A DNA stretch of 35,919 nucleotides from Nostoc desertorum CM1-VF14. GTDB taxonomy: Bacteria; Cyanobacteriota; Cyanobacteriia; Cyanobacteriales; Nostocaceae. This document shows positions 24,097 to 31,516 of the stretch, piece by piece; positions within the stretch are counted from its first letter, which is position 1, and the number at the start of each line of letters is the position of its first letter. The notes under the pieces were generated by a model. It made no database searches and was not told where the DNA came from. It was given only the letters and a program-made list of their open reading frames with translations. The stretch lies in NCBI GenBank assembly GCA_019359245.1, contig JAHHHR010000075.1, positions 1 to 35,919 on the forward strand. The letters run 5' to 3'. A program made the position numbers and the translations under genes.

Positions 24097-24546
24097 ATGT
24101 CACACTTCTCAACCGTTAAAACCAAGCTTGCTAACCGTGAATGCCTGGTACAAGCTTTACAAGATTTGAAACTGAATCCGCAAGTACATGAAGCAGCACA
24201 ATCACTAAAAGGATACTACGGTGGCTCTCAAGGACAAAGTGCTGAAATCATCGTATCTGGTCGCACAATTCAAGCCCGTGCAGACATCGGTTTCAAATGG
24301 AATCAGTCAAGCGGCGTGTACGACGTAATACACGACAGTTATGAAACAGTTCCGAAGCTGGGCAAAGACTTTTTCAGCAATAAACTAATGCTGGCTTATG
24401 GTAAGCATTTGGTTTGTGCTAAAGCCGCCGAGTTACAAGAAAGGTTTGGTGAATGTGCGATCGTTGAAGAAACTAACGGAACTGTGCAAACTCTACGCCT
24501 AACCTTTGCCGGACATCAGGAAGTTAAACAATTTGCACGGAGATAA
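24097..24546 (+). CDS. ycf35: Ycf35 family protein (DUF1257)
   Basis: The 149-residue protein begins MSHFSTVKTKLANRECLVQALQDL, the hallmark opening of Ycf35/DUF1257 proteins of plastids and cyanobacteria, followed by a FKWNQSSGVYDVIHDSYE segment and the terminal LRLTFAGHQEV. The biochemical role is unknown. DUF1257 genes typically neighbour DUF2997 genes, as here: the next start (24548) directly abuts the stop of this gene, so the two are translationally linked. Confidence 0.88.
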   Translation: MSHFSTVKTKLANRECLVQALQDLKLNPQVHEAAQSLKGYYGGSQGQSAEIIVSGRTIQARADIGFKWNQSSGVYDVIHDSYETVPKLGKDFFSNKLMLAYGKHLVCAKAAELQERFGECAIVEETNGTVQTLRLTFAGHQEVKQFARR

Positions 24547-24547
24547 A

Positions 24548-24754
24548 ATGGAACGTTCAATACTGATTCATTTCGACAATGCTACAGGTGAAGTTCGAGT
24601 GGAAGCAGAGGGGTTTGAGGGTTTGAGTTGTTTATCGGCTACACAACCGTTTGAGGAGGCACTTGGAGTTGTGGAGGGCGATCGCATTTTCAAAGAAGAA
24701 TCAGCACCACAGCTTCGGACTACGAACAGCACTCAAACACGTTTACGTCAGTAA
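24548..24754 (+). CDS. DUF2997 family small protein
   Basis: A 68-residue protein from the ATG at 24548 (an earlier in-frame ATG at 24506 falls inside ycf35). The residues ILIHFDNATGEVRVEAEGFEG and LSCLSATQPFEEALG give the strand-strand-helix pattern of DUF2997 proteins, which accompany Ycf35. The 25-residue tail is longer than I recall for the family. Function unknown; it is probably a partner of the Ycf35 protein. Confidence 0.8.
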   Translation: MERSILIHFDNATGEVRVEAEGFEGLSCLSATQPFEEALGVVEGDRIFKEESAPQLRTTNSTQTRLRQ

Positions 24755-24759
24755 AAAAT

Positions 24760-24780
24760 GGGGGATTAAACCCCCCCCCC
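24760..24780 (+). repeat. G5/C10 hairpin with poly-C tract upstream of a start codon
   Basis: GGGGG (24760-24764) and ten consecutive C residues (24771-24780) face each other over ATTAAA, 8 bp upstream of the ATG at 24789. The C10 run is the longest homopolymer I noticed in the window and could vary by slippage, changing the spacing and folding before the next gene. Confidence 0.6.
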
Positions 24781-24788
24781 AAAACATC

Positions 24789-25100
24789 ATGAACGAATTA
24801 GCTAAAGAATACCCCTTTATCCACGTTTACGCCCAGAAAAAACCACGCCAGCCCGTGATCATCAAAGCGAATACTGAAGGGCTATGTGTGCTGCTGAATG
24901 CCATAGTTGCCGCAATTGCCTATCAACAGACCAATGGGACGGCAGAGATTTTCGACGGCGATGCCGAAGTTTATGAAGTAGTCGTAAGACTTGTTAATAC
25001 TCACGATGAACTAGCTCCACAACATATCAAATTGAAAAACAATGAACCTCTCAAATCTTCTCTCCACACTAGATTCGCAAATTCCCATTGCTGCGGTTGA
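24789..25100 (+). CDS. Small hypothetical protein (103 aa) before the AAA+ gene
   Basis: I chose the ATG at 24789 (MNELAKEYPFIHVYAQKKP) over a farther upstream frame start because the latter overlaps DUF2997. The middle reads VIIKANTEGLCVLLNAIVAAIAYQ and DAEVYEVVVRLVNTHDE, an alpha/beta pattern. Its last 59 bases overlap the start of the AAA+ gene in another frame, implying coupled translation. Not recognised. Confidence 0.65.
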   Translation: MNELAKEYPFIHVYAQKKPRQPVIIKANTEGLCVLLNAIVAAIAYQQTNGTAEIFDGDAEVYEVVVRLVNTHDELAPQHIKLKNNEPLKSSLHTRFANSHCCG

Positions 25101-26664
25101 TGTTCTGTCTCCTGATGAAGCGACGATTATTCAGTGGCTGACTGCTGAAGCTAACAATAAGCTTTCATGTCCAGTCTTCTTCTGGAATTTGGGAGTATCA
25201 ACCTTGGAGCAGTGTTTAATCGCAGCAGATGGGGGATTGGTGTTTAAGCCAGTTGCAGAGTATAAGAAACCACAACATGCTGACCCATTGTTATATGTGT
25301 TTGATTACATTGCGAATTTTAGTGCTGATGGAATCTTTATCTTAGGTGACATTCACTCGTTTATTGGTAAGAATTCGCCTTCGTTATCTTGGGAGGTTGT
25401 TAGCAAGGTAAAAAATCTCTACCATCGTCTCAAACCGACTGATAAACGCATTGTGCTGCTGGGTCAAAACATTCAATTACATGAGTCACTTGTACGCTTA
25501 ATCCCTTATTGTGAAATTCCTCTACCAGGAGTTGAGCAAATACTTGAACATATCAACTCTTATTTGCATGACCTACAACAGTCTGCTATTGAACAGGAAT
25601 TGACTTTTACTATTTCCCTCAATAAGAGTGAAATTGAATCTCTTTCTCGTGCTGCCTTGGGATTAACTCTGGAGGAGATTAGCGACTTCCTGCGGTTAAC
25701 TGTTAAACATAACCTAACATCAGATGGGATTTTAATTGATAGTAATTTCATACCCCAAGCAGTCGAGTATAAAACTCGCCTGTTGTCTCAAATGGGTATT
25801 GAATTGGGCAAGCCTGCTAGCATCTCCTTTGGAGGATTGGATTTGTTGCGCGAGTGGCTCAATCGACGGCGGCGGCTGTTCACACAAGAAGCGCGTGAGC
25901 TTTCCTTGCCTCAACCAAAAGGTGTGTTGCTGGCTGGCCCACCCGGTACTGGAAAAACATTACTTGCTAAGAACATCGCTCATATCCTGAATCTACCGCT
26001 ACTCCAGCTAGATATTGCGTCTCTTCTTGGTTCTTTAGTTGGTGAATCAGAGGGCAATGTTAGACGTGCCTTGAAAACTGCCGAAGCAATTGCTCCATGT
26101 ATTTTATTTATGGACGAAGTGGAAAAAGCTCTTTCTGGCAGTGGTGACACCAGTGGAGTCAGCCAAAGAATTCTAGGGAATATCCTCACTTTCATGTCCG
26201 AGTCACAGTGCGGGGTGTTCGTTGTTGCTACCTGCAATGACCCTTCAGCACTACCAACGGAGTTAAAGAGAAAGGGAAGATTTGATGAGAATTTTTTCGT
26301 CGATCTGCCTACAGAGCCAGAACGGGTACAGATTCTAGGGATTCACCTAGAGCGATTCGGTATTCAAGTACAGCTTGAATATCTCGAAGCGATCGCAGCC
26401 AATACCGCGAAATTTTCCGGTGCTGAATTGGAAACCCTTGCTTCGGAAGCTGCTTTGCTGGCATTCGATGAGGATAGACCGCAGCAGGTAACACTTGCTG
26501 ACCTCGAAACCTGTCGTCAAACCATTACCCCGCTTGCAATCCAGGATGCGGCGGCAGTTGAGCGGATGCAGTCCTGGGCATCCACCGCACGACGGGCTAG
26601 CAGTCCTGTGGTTGCAGCGAAAACTCAATCTTTGCGTGCTGCGAAGTTTCGGAATCTGAACTGA
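25042..26664 (+). CDS. Ycf46-like AAA+ ATPase
   Basis: The 540-residue protein has an N-terminal alpha/beta region (residues 1-180: CPVFFWNLG, GIFILGDIHSF, RIVLLGQNIQL) like the degenerate N-domain of Ycf46, then an AAA+ module: Walker A GPPGTGKT (299-306), Walker B ILFMDE (D358, E359), sensor-1 N399 in VATCND, and KRKGRFDE with Arg413 as candidate arginine finger. The lid continues to about 500, with a short basic tail. All key residues are present, so it should hydrolyse ATP and probably works as a hexameric remodelling motor. Context links it to Ycf35, DUF2997, the helical protein and the WGR protein. Confidence 0.9.
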   Translation: MNLSNLLSTLDSQIPIAAVDVLSPDEATIIQWLTAEANNKLSCPVFFWNLGVSTLEQCLIAADGGLVFKPVAEYKKPQHADPLLYVFDYIANFSADGIFILGDIHSFIGKNSPSLSWEVVSKVKNLYHRLKPTDKRIVLLGQNIQLHESLVRLIPYCEIPLPGVEQILEHINSYLHDLQQSAIEQELTFTISLNKSEIESLSRAALGLTLEEISDFLRLTVKHNLTSDGILIDSNFIPQAVEYKTRLLSQMGIELGKPASISFGGLDLLREWLNRRRRLFTQEARELSLPQPKGVLLAGPPGTGKTLLAKNIAHILNLPLLQLDIASLLGSLVGESEGNVRRALKTAEAIAPCILFMDEVEKALSGSGDTSGVSQRILGNILTFMSESQCGVFVVATCNDPSALPTELKRKGRFDENFFVDLPTEPERVQILGIHLERFGIQVQLEYLEAIAANTAKFSGAELETLASEAALLAFDEDRPQQVTLADLETCRQTITPLAIQDAAAVERMQSWASTARRASSPVVAAKTQSLRAAKFRNLN

Positions 26665-26670
26665 TGAGAA

Positions 26671-26710
26671 AGCGATTGCCTCCTGATTCTATAGGGGCGA
26701 TCGCTCTTTT
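26671..26710 (+). terminator. Terminator-like stem-loop after the AAA+ gene
   Basis: AGCGATTGCCTC pairs with GGGGCGATCGCT (two G-U pairs) across a 10-nt loop and is followed by CTTTT. It lies 6 bp after the stop, so readthrough or a second promoter (HIP1-rich 26700-26790) would be needed for the WGR gene. Confidence 0.6.
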
Positions 26711-26791
26711 AGGTTCGTAGCGATCGCGTTCAGTATATCTATCTCAGATGGGGCAATGCCCTGAAGTTAGGAAATTGACAGGGTAAGAAAG

Positions 26792-27352
26792 ATGGAAATC
26801 TATTTAGTCTTTGTTGACGCAATTCAAAACAGCAATAAATTCTGGGCGGCCATTATCGAAGATAGTAACTTAACAGTGCAATGGGGCAGAGTCGGTTATA
26901 AGGCGCAAACGAAAATCCACACATTAGCCAATCATCAAAGAGCCGTTAGCAAATTCAATAATCTGGTAGCCGAAAAGATGATGAAAGGCTACAGAAGAAG
27001 TCAGTCACAAATCGACAGTAATTGTGAAATTTCTGAAATCAACAGAGCGATTGAATTACTAGAGATTATCCGTCCTTATGTAGAGCAGAGAAATTTTTCA
27101 GTTGCTTATATCAATGCCCTAAATCAATATCTAAAGATTGTCCCAACACCTTTGGGTATGCAAATTGAACCATACAGAGTATATCGCTCAGTAGAAGATG
27201 TTGACTATCAGCAAGAATTACTCAAGTCTCTGTTAGCCACACCTACACCACAAGTTGCTGCGGTCGCTGTTGGTCATGCCTCTGAAGCAACAGCAGAACC
27301 CAAGGTAATCAGTCTCAAGACTATTAGTAAGAACTTCTGGCGACATTTATAA
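26792..27352 (+). CDS. WGR-domain protein
   Basis: In this 186-residue protein residues 1-70 form a WGR domain: KFWAAIIEDSNLTVQWGRVG with W31-G32-R33, then ANHQRAVSKFNNLVAEKMMKGY. WGR domains bind nucleic acid in PARPs and occur in bacterial MolR-type and AAA+-linked systems. Residues 75-150 are helical (RAIELLEIIRPYV, VAYINALNQYLKIVPTPLG) and the Ala/Pro/Thr-rich stretch near 150-170 is a linker to a short C-terminal helix. It is likely the sensor or adaptor of the preceding AAA+ system; that is inference from position. Confidence 0.85.
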   Translation: MEIYLVFVDAIQNSNKFWAAIIEDSNLTVQWGRVGYKAQTKIHTLANHQRAVSKFNNLVAEKMMKGYRRSQSQIDSNCEISEINRAIELLEIIRPYVEQRNFSVAYINALNQYLKIVPTPLGMQIEPYRVYRSVEDVDYQQELLKSLLATPTPQVAAVAVGHASEATAEPKVISLKTISKNFWRHL

Positions 27353-27357
27353 GGTTC

Positions 27358-27401
27358 AAGAGCGTGACTGGCAAAAAGCTGGTTATTGCTCTTCTTTTTT
27401 T
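27358..27401 (+). terminator. Intrinsic terminator closing the cluster
   Basis: AAGAGC (27358-27363) pairs with GCTCTT (27388-27393), followed by C and seven T residues. It lies just after the WGR stop and marks the probable end of the operon. Confidence 0.7.
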
Positions 27402-27479
27402 AATGTCCACTTTTACGTAATAAAGTTAATATTTAATACATGAGTTTAGCAAGTACAATGTATAGTTATTGACACAAAA

Positions 27480-28043
27480 TTAAAAGTCAAGAACACCCTG
27501 CCACGTTCCTCTTTTGTATTGACGTTCAGATTTAAAAGGGAATGCAAGTGATGGAATATCACGCCCTGTGAGGTTACATAAAAAATCCCAACTAGGGTTT
27601 GCAACTAAGTTCCACTCATAAAGTTTCAGGTTATGTCTGAGAGCTAATTTTCGACAAATTTCTAAGTGAGTCCAGTAGTAATCGATAAAACGCTCTCGCT
27701 CAAAGATGAGTCCTCCATATAGATAGCAACGCAAATGCTGCGTCAAAGGGTCGAGAGTACTGATTGGTCTGCTCTCAAACCAGGTTTGGCAGGCCTCCAG
27801 CCAAGATTCGATTTCTCTTACCGTTAGAACAAAAGTGGCGTCCTGGGGTAATAATCCCTGCCTAAACCAAAAGGCAACAGGAGTATCAGTGAACGCATCA
27901 AACTTTTCAATCCAAGCCAGTGAGCGTGGAAAATGCACGACTTCATACCCCAACATCTGCATTGCGGTGGCAGCCGTGTAGTTTCCTGTAAGAGTGAGTC
28001 CGATAAAGAAATATTTAGATGAGTTCGTGGTGGTTGAGGGCAT
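27480..28043 (-). CDS. Sulfotransferase-family protein
   Basis: The 187-residue protein resembles the short sulfotransferases found in cyanobacteria: an N-terminal FFIGLTLTGNYTAATAMQMLGYEVVHFPRS (PAPS-binding loop followed by the strand), FDAFTDTPVAFWFR, FVLTVREIESWL (3'-phosphate-binding Arg region) and WNLVANPSWDFLCNLTG...PFPFKS at the end. The 5'-phosphosulfate loop lacks the usual G-R-T-G-T-T-S residues (here L-T-G-N-Y-T-A), so activity is uncertain. It may modify a cell-surface glycan. Confidence 0.75.
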   Translation of the reverse strand: MPSTTTNSSKYFFIGLTLTGNYTAATAMQMLGYEVVHFPRSLAWIEKFDAFTDTPVAFWFRQGLLPQDATFVLTVREIESWLEACQTWFESRPISTLDPLTQHLRCYLYGGLIFERERFIDYYWTHLEICRKLALRHNLKLYEWNLVANPSWDFLCNLTGRDIPSLAFPFKSERQYKRGTWQGVLDF

Positions 28044-28448
28044 GGAGCAATAGTAAAGATTTTTGTATTTTTGCCCGATGGGAAAGCGCAGTTAGTAGTT
28101 TTGGTGTTTCAGCCATTGGAAGTGACTGAGTTTTGGAGAGCGTATTGTTCTTATTCCTAGTTTCTCAATTGCATAATGGCTTGCAAGTTTTAGATAAAAC
28201 CACGATATTTCCACGTATTTACACGCGATAAATTTACTTTTTATTAAGTATTGATACTATTACAAATAATCAAATTATGTTGATAAACTCTGATGGAAGT
28301 GAAGCTAATATAGCCAAATAGTGTATATTCAGCCTTTTGGTCATTGCAGCCGAAACTGATAATCAAAATATAATAAGTTAGAAATTATACATTAATTTCT
28401 TAGTTACAAGTAGAGATAAATTAAAGTTTGTACTATAACGAAAACCTG
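28044..28448. other. Non-coding AT-rich stretch
   Basis: About 400 bp between divergent sulfotransferase and glycosyltransferase genes; it should contain both promoters. I see no repeats, RNA structure or gene. Confidence 0.5.
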
Positions 28449-29207
28449 ATGAAAAAATTTATCTCTATTATTATGACGGTCTACAATCAAGAGCGCTATC
28501 TTGCTCCTGCAATTAAAAGTGTCCTGATTCAGACTCGTCCCGAATTTGAACTATTAATCTGGGATGACGGTTCTACTGACCGCTCTGTGGAAATCGCTCG
28601 TAATTTTGCTCAAATTGACCAACGAGTGCGTTTAGTAGCAGCAGCCCATTTAGGACGAGCGCGTTCTTTGAAAGCTGCAATACAACAAACTACTAGTCCG
28701 TATTTTGGATTGGTAGACAGTGATGACTTATTAGCACCTACGGCACTGGAGGAAACATTTGCTGTACTGGATGCTCGCCCAGAAATCGGATTAGTATACA
28801 CTGATTATCAGGTAATTGACAAAGACAATCAACTTCTGGGATACGGGCAACGCTCTAGCATTCCTTACTCTAAAGAGCGACTGTTGGTTGATTTTATGAT
28901 TTTCCATTTTCGGCTGCTGCGTCGAGAAGTCTACGAGCAAGTGGGCGGTATAAATGAGGAGTTTGAACGTGCCCAAGATTATGATTTATGCCTGCGGCTG
29001 TCGGAAGTGACGAATGTAGAACATCTGGCAAAACCTCTTTACTATTACCGCCAACACTCTTTGAGTGTGTCCCATACTCAGCGAGTTGAGCAAATTATGG
29101 CATCGCAGAATGCGATAAATCAAGCCCTACAGCGTCGCGGACTGAGCGATACTTATGAACTTGATGTAGAGATTGTCGGGCGGTACTGTTTGCGTCCGAA
29201 AGAATAG
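28449..29207 (+). CDS. Family 2 glycosyltransferase
   Basis: A 252-residue protein from ATG 28449 (MKKFISIIMTVYNQERYL). GT-A fold signatures: IWDDGSTDRS (nucleotide-binding Asp pair), GLVDSDDLL (DxD metal site) and FERAQDYDLCLRL (the ED catalytic segment). Such enzymes add sugars from nucleotide donors to surface polysaccharides. The TAG stop at 29205-29207 is formed by the first two bases of the inserted IS; without it a TAA would follow the same Glu codon, so the protein is unaffected. Confidence 0.92.
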   Translation: MKKFISIIMTVYNQERYLAPAIKSVLIQTRPEFELLIWDDGSTDRSVEIARNFAQIDQRVRLVAAAHLGRARSLKAAIQQTTSPYFGLVDSDDLLAPTALEETFAVLDARPEIGLVYTDYQVIDKDNQLLGYGQRSSIPYSKERLLVDFMIFHFRLLRREVYEQVGGINEEFERAQDYDLCLRLSEVTNVEHLAKPLYYYRQHSLSVSHTQRVEQIMASQNAINQALQRRGLSDTYELDVEIVGRYCLRPKE

Positions 29208-30128
29208 ACCTCTTGCAAAAGTCCCAAACACGTGGGACAAGTAGGTTAGATCTGGGTAACATTGATGACCTACGAACAAGTAAAAAGCTTAAAGCCAGAA
29301 GACTTTAAACGCTTGTGTGGTCTACGACTAGAGACTTTTAACCAGATGCTAGAGGTAGTGCGATCGCCAAGCCTTGCAAAACAGAAAACGGGACGGCTAA
29401 GTAAACTCACTTTGGAAGACCAATTGTTGATGACATTGGAACACTGGAGAGAATACCGTACCTACTTCCATATAGGCCAATAAGCAGGGAGTCAACGAGT
29501 CTACAGCTTACCGAATTATCCGCAAAATAGAAGATACGCTTACCTATTTATAGGGCGTTCACACTTCCAGGGAAAAAAAATTGGCTAGTTCTAATTATCA
29601 GTTAGAAGTAGTAGTGGTTGATGTTACAGAAAGTCCCATTGAACGTCCTAAAAAAAACAAAAAAGGTTTTACAGTGGAAAAAAGAAACAGCATACACTTA
29701 AGTCACAAGTAGTGGTAGACCAAGCAAATGGTAAAATCATCTGCACCGCTCATGGTAAGGGTAGAGAGCATGATTTTCGGATATTTAAAAATAGTCAAGT
29801 TAGGTTAAGAGAAGATATAGAGTGCTTGGGCGATAAAGGTTATCAAGGTATTCAAAAACTGCATAACAATAGTCGGATTCCCAAGAAAAAACCTAGAGGA
29901 GGTAAATTAAGTTATGAGGATAAAAAGAGTAATCAAGAATTAGCCAGAATTAGAGTTTTAGGTGAGCATGTAAATCGGAAGTTGAAGGTGTTTAAAATTT
30001 TGTCTTCTTACTTATAAAAATCGCCGAAAAAGATTTATTTTAAGGTTTAATCTGATTGCTGCTCTCTACAATTATGAGCTTTGTCTCCCGAAAATCAAAT
30101 CTTACTGAGCGACTTTTGCAAGAGGTCT
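29206..30128 (+). mobile_element. Decayed IS5-family (ISL2-like) element, 923 bp
   Basis: The ends carry exact inverted repeats, AGACCTCTTGCAAAAGTC at 29206-29223 and its complement at 30111-30128, flanked by AAT on both sides (29203-29205 and 30129-30131), a 3-bp target duplication. The transposase inside is frameshifted, so this copy needs a helper to move. Confidence 0.9.
29262..30106 (+). pseudogene. IS transposase (DDE_Tnp_4 type), frameshifted
   Basis: Three conserved pieces lie in different frames: MTYEQVKSLKPEDFKRLCGL...LLMTLEHWREYRTYFHIGQ (29262-29483), STAYRIIRKIEDTL plus VVVVDVTESPIERPKKNKKG in broken frames (29500-29690), and VVDQANGKIICTAHGKGREHDFRIFK, CLGDKGYQG, RVLGEHVNRKLKVFK (29712-30017) with the catalytic Asp/Glu-containing blocks. 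The final RFNLIAALYNYELC is shifted once more. At least three frameshifts make a functional transposase unlikely. Confidence 0.88.
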
Positions 30129-30131
30129 AAT

Positions 30132-30455
30132 AATTAGAAAGATAAAATAACAATACTCAAGCTTTATACCCGAATGGCACTAAGAAAAAATGGGACTACA
30201 AAAATATGTTGGTCGTCTCTAGTAATTAAAGCGATCTTCACGACGACATATCACTTTTTGGGTTAGGTTTATATGAGTAGCTAGCACGATTTTGGGGGTT
30301 TACTCCATGAGCGACTGGCAATCTGTAAGGGTCTGTTATGGGTCTAAGCAATGGAGTTTTGGGCTGATTTAGCTCATAACTTCATAGGTTTGAAACCTCA
30401 TAAGCTACGCTATTTTCATCACCAACTCTTCACTATGACTTTTATTCAGTTAGCT
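30132..30455. other. Non-coding stretch
   Basis: No gene seen. Contains a small perfect palindrome AGGTTTGAAACCT near 30391-30403, possibly a weak stop signal for the convergent gene at 30456. Confidence 0.45.
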
Positions 30456-31025
30456 TTATCGCTTCTTTGTCACCTCCTCAGCAGTTTTACTTTTCAAGAC
30501 TTCAGTTTCTAAATATACTTTATTGGCTTTAGGAGGGCAATCTACTAAACCATTTGTATAGTCTGGTCGATGATTTAAGGGTGCATATGCTGGACCAGTA
30601 CTTTTACATACGATACTTACTATTTTTATTTCTTTAGCATCAATAATAGGAACTACAAAAACACCACCAACATAAGAACTCAGATCTATGCCCCAATTAC
30701 CATCACATGCTTCCTGTCTTGCATAAATATAAATACCGTTTACAGTTGATGTACCATTAACTTCAGGAATAGTTTTAGTGTAGTAACCATAACATTTTTC
30801 AGTTTTGAAAAAAGATGAATTTGATTTTAATGGTTTATCAAGTGGTTTCAGGAAAATTTTGTGGCTTGAAAAGTAGGTTTTTTGAGTTTTAATCATAGAT
30901 ATAATATTATCTTCTGCTGTCTTCTCATATTGTGGTTCATCACCTGGTGAATATATATCAACACATCCAGTGACAAGGAAGTTAATTAAAAGAATATTAG
31001 AAAATAGCAAATTTTTAATAAGCAT
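30456..31025 (-). CDS. Lipoprotein resembling type IV pilin-like G/H proteins
   Basis: In this 189-residue protein the N-terminus is a lipoprotein signal (hydrophobic NLLFSNILLINFLVTGC, lipobox with Cys21). Mature residues include KTAEDNIISMIKTQKTYF, which matches the conserved segment after the N-terminal helix of cyanobacterial pilin-like G/H proteins, then GYYTKTIPEVNG and paired cysteines. The usual prepilin helix has been replaced by a lipobox, so it is probably a membrane-anchored relative rather than a fibre subunit. Its upstream region carries a duplicated PEP-CTERM leader. Confidence 0.6.
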   Translation of the reverse strand: MLIKNLLFSNILLINFLVTGCVDIYSPGDEPQYEKTAEDNIISMIKTQKTYFSSHKIFLKPLDKPLKSNSSFFKTEKCYGYYTKTIPEVNGTSTVNGIYIYARQEACDGNWGIDLSSYVGGVFVVPIIDAKEIKIVSIVCKSTGPAYAPLNHRPDYTNGLVDCPPKANKVYLETEVLKSKTAEEVTKKR

Positions 31026-31049
31026 AAAGCCTTTCTAAGTCCAAAATAC

Positions 31050-31190
31050 TGACATCACTATAGAAATTCCAAGTGCTAAATTTAATACTTGCAGCTTGAG
31101 CAGGATGGGCAAATGCTAAATTGCTCAAACTTAGCAAGCTAAAACACCAACAGTTAGAGAGAAACATTTGATAAAAGTGGAATTAAACAT
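31050..31190 (-). pseudogene. Duplicated 5' end of the PEP-CTERM gene
   Basis: About 140 bp match 32167-32308 (start codon and signal-peptide region) with few substitutions and small deletions. From its ATG at 31188-31190 the frame reads MFNSTFIKCFSLTVGVLAC then stop, so it encodes at most a broken signal peptide. Its 5' flank (GGTATTT) matches that of the real gene, so promoter sequence may also be duplicated. Confidence 0.85.
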
Positions 31191-31234
31191 GGTATTTGTA
31201 TAGTATTCTGACTGTGACAGTTACCTAAACTCTA

Positions 31235-31435
31235 CTAGGCAATAACAAAAATGTCATTACCACCAATCAAAGGTTTATTAGATAGCGTTGCAATCTGCAC
31301 CGCCCCAAACCCAGTTTGATTGCCATCAGCATCAAAGAACAGCGCACCAGTAGAAGTGTTGTAAATAAATCGCTGACTAGCACTAGTCACTCCCATAGCA
31401 CCACCACCGATCAAGAAATCACTCTCTTTCCTCAA
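31235..31435 (-). pseudogene. C-terminal remnant of an RTX/hemolysin-type protein
   Basis: The 66-codon frame reads FLIGGGAMGVTSASQRFIYNTSTGALFFDADGNQTGFGAVQIATL and ends IGGNDIFVIA. That D/N-x-F-x-Y-x-x-x-T-G-x-L-x-x-D-x-D-G pattern and the terminal DIFV hydrophobic end are typical of the secretion tail of large cyanobacterial RTX proteins. The Ca-binding GGxGxD repeats that should precede it are absent. Confidence 0.75.
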
Positions 31436-31516
31436 GAGCTTCCCCAGATTATCCGAACCACATTAGTAGCTAACCTGGAGAAACTGCTTTCGATAACCTA
31501 GTTCTCCATTTGAAAA

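Noticed and set aside
24506..24547. Upstream ATG for the DUF2997 gene
   Set aside because: It adds 14 residues encoded within the end of ycf35; the ATG at 24548 gives the usual family start.
31316..31501. A 61-codon plus-strand open frame
   Set aside because: It lies antisense to the RTX tail remnant, with low-complexity Thr/Ser composition expected from antisense reading.
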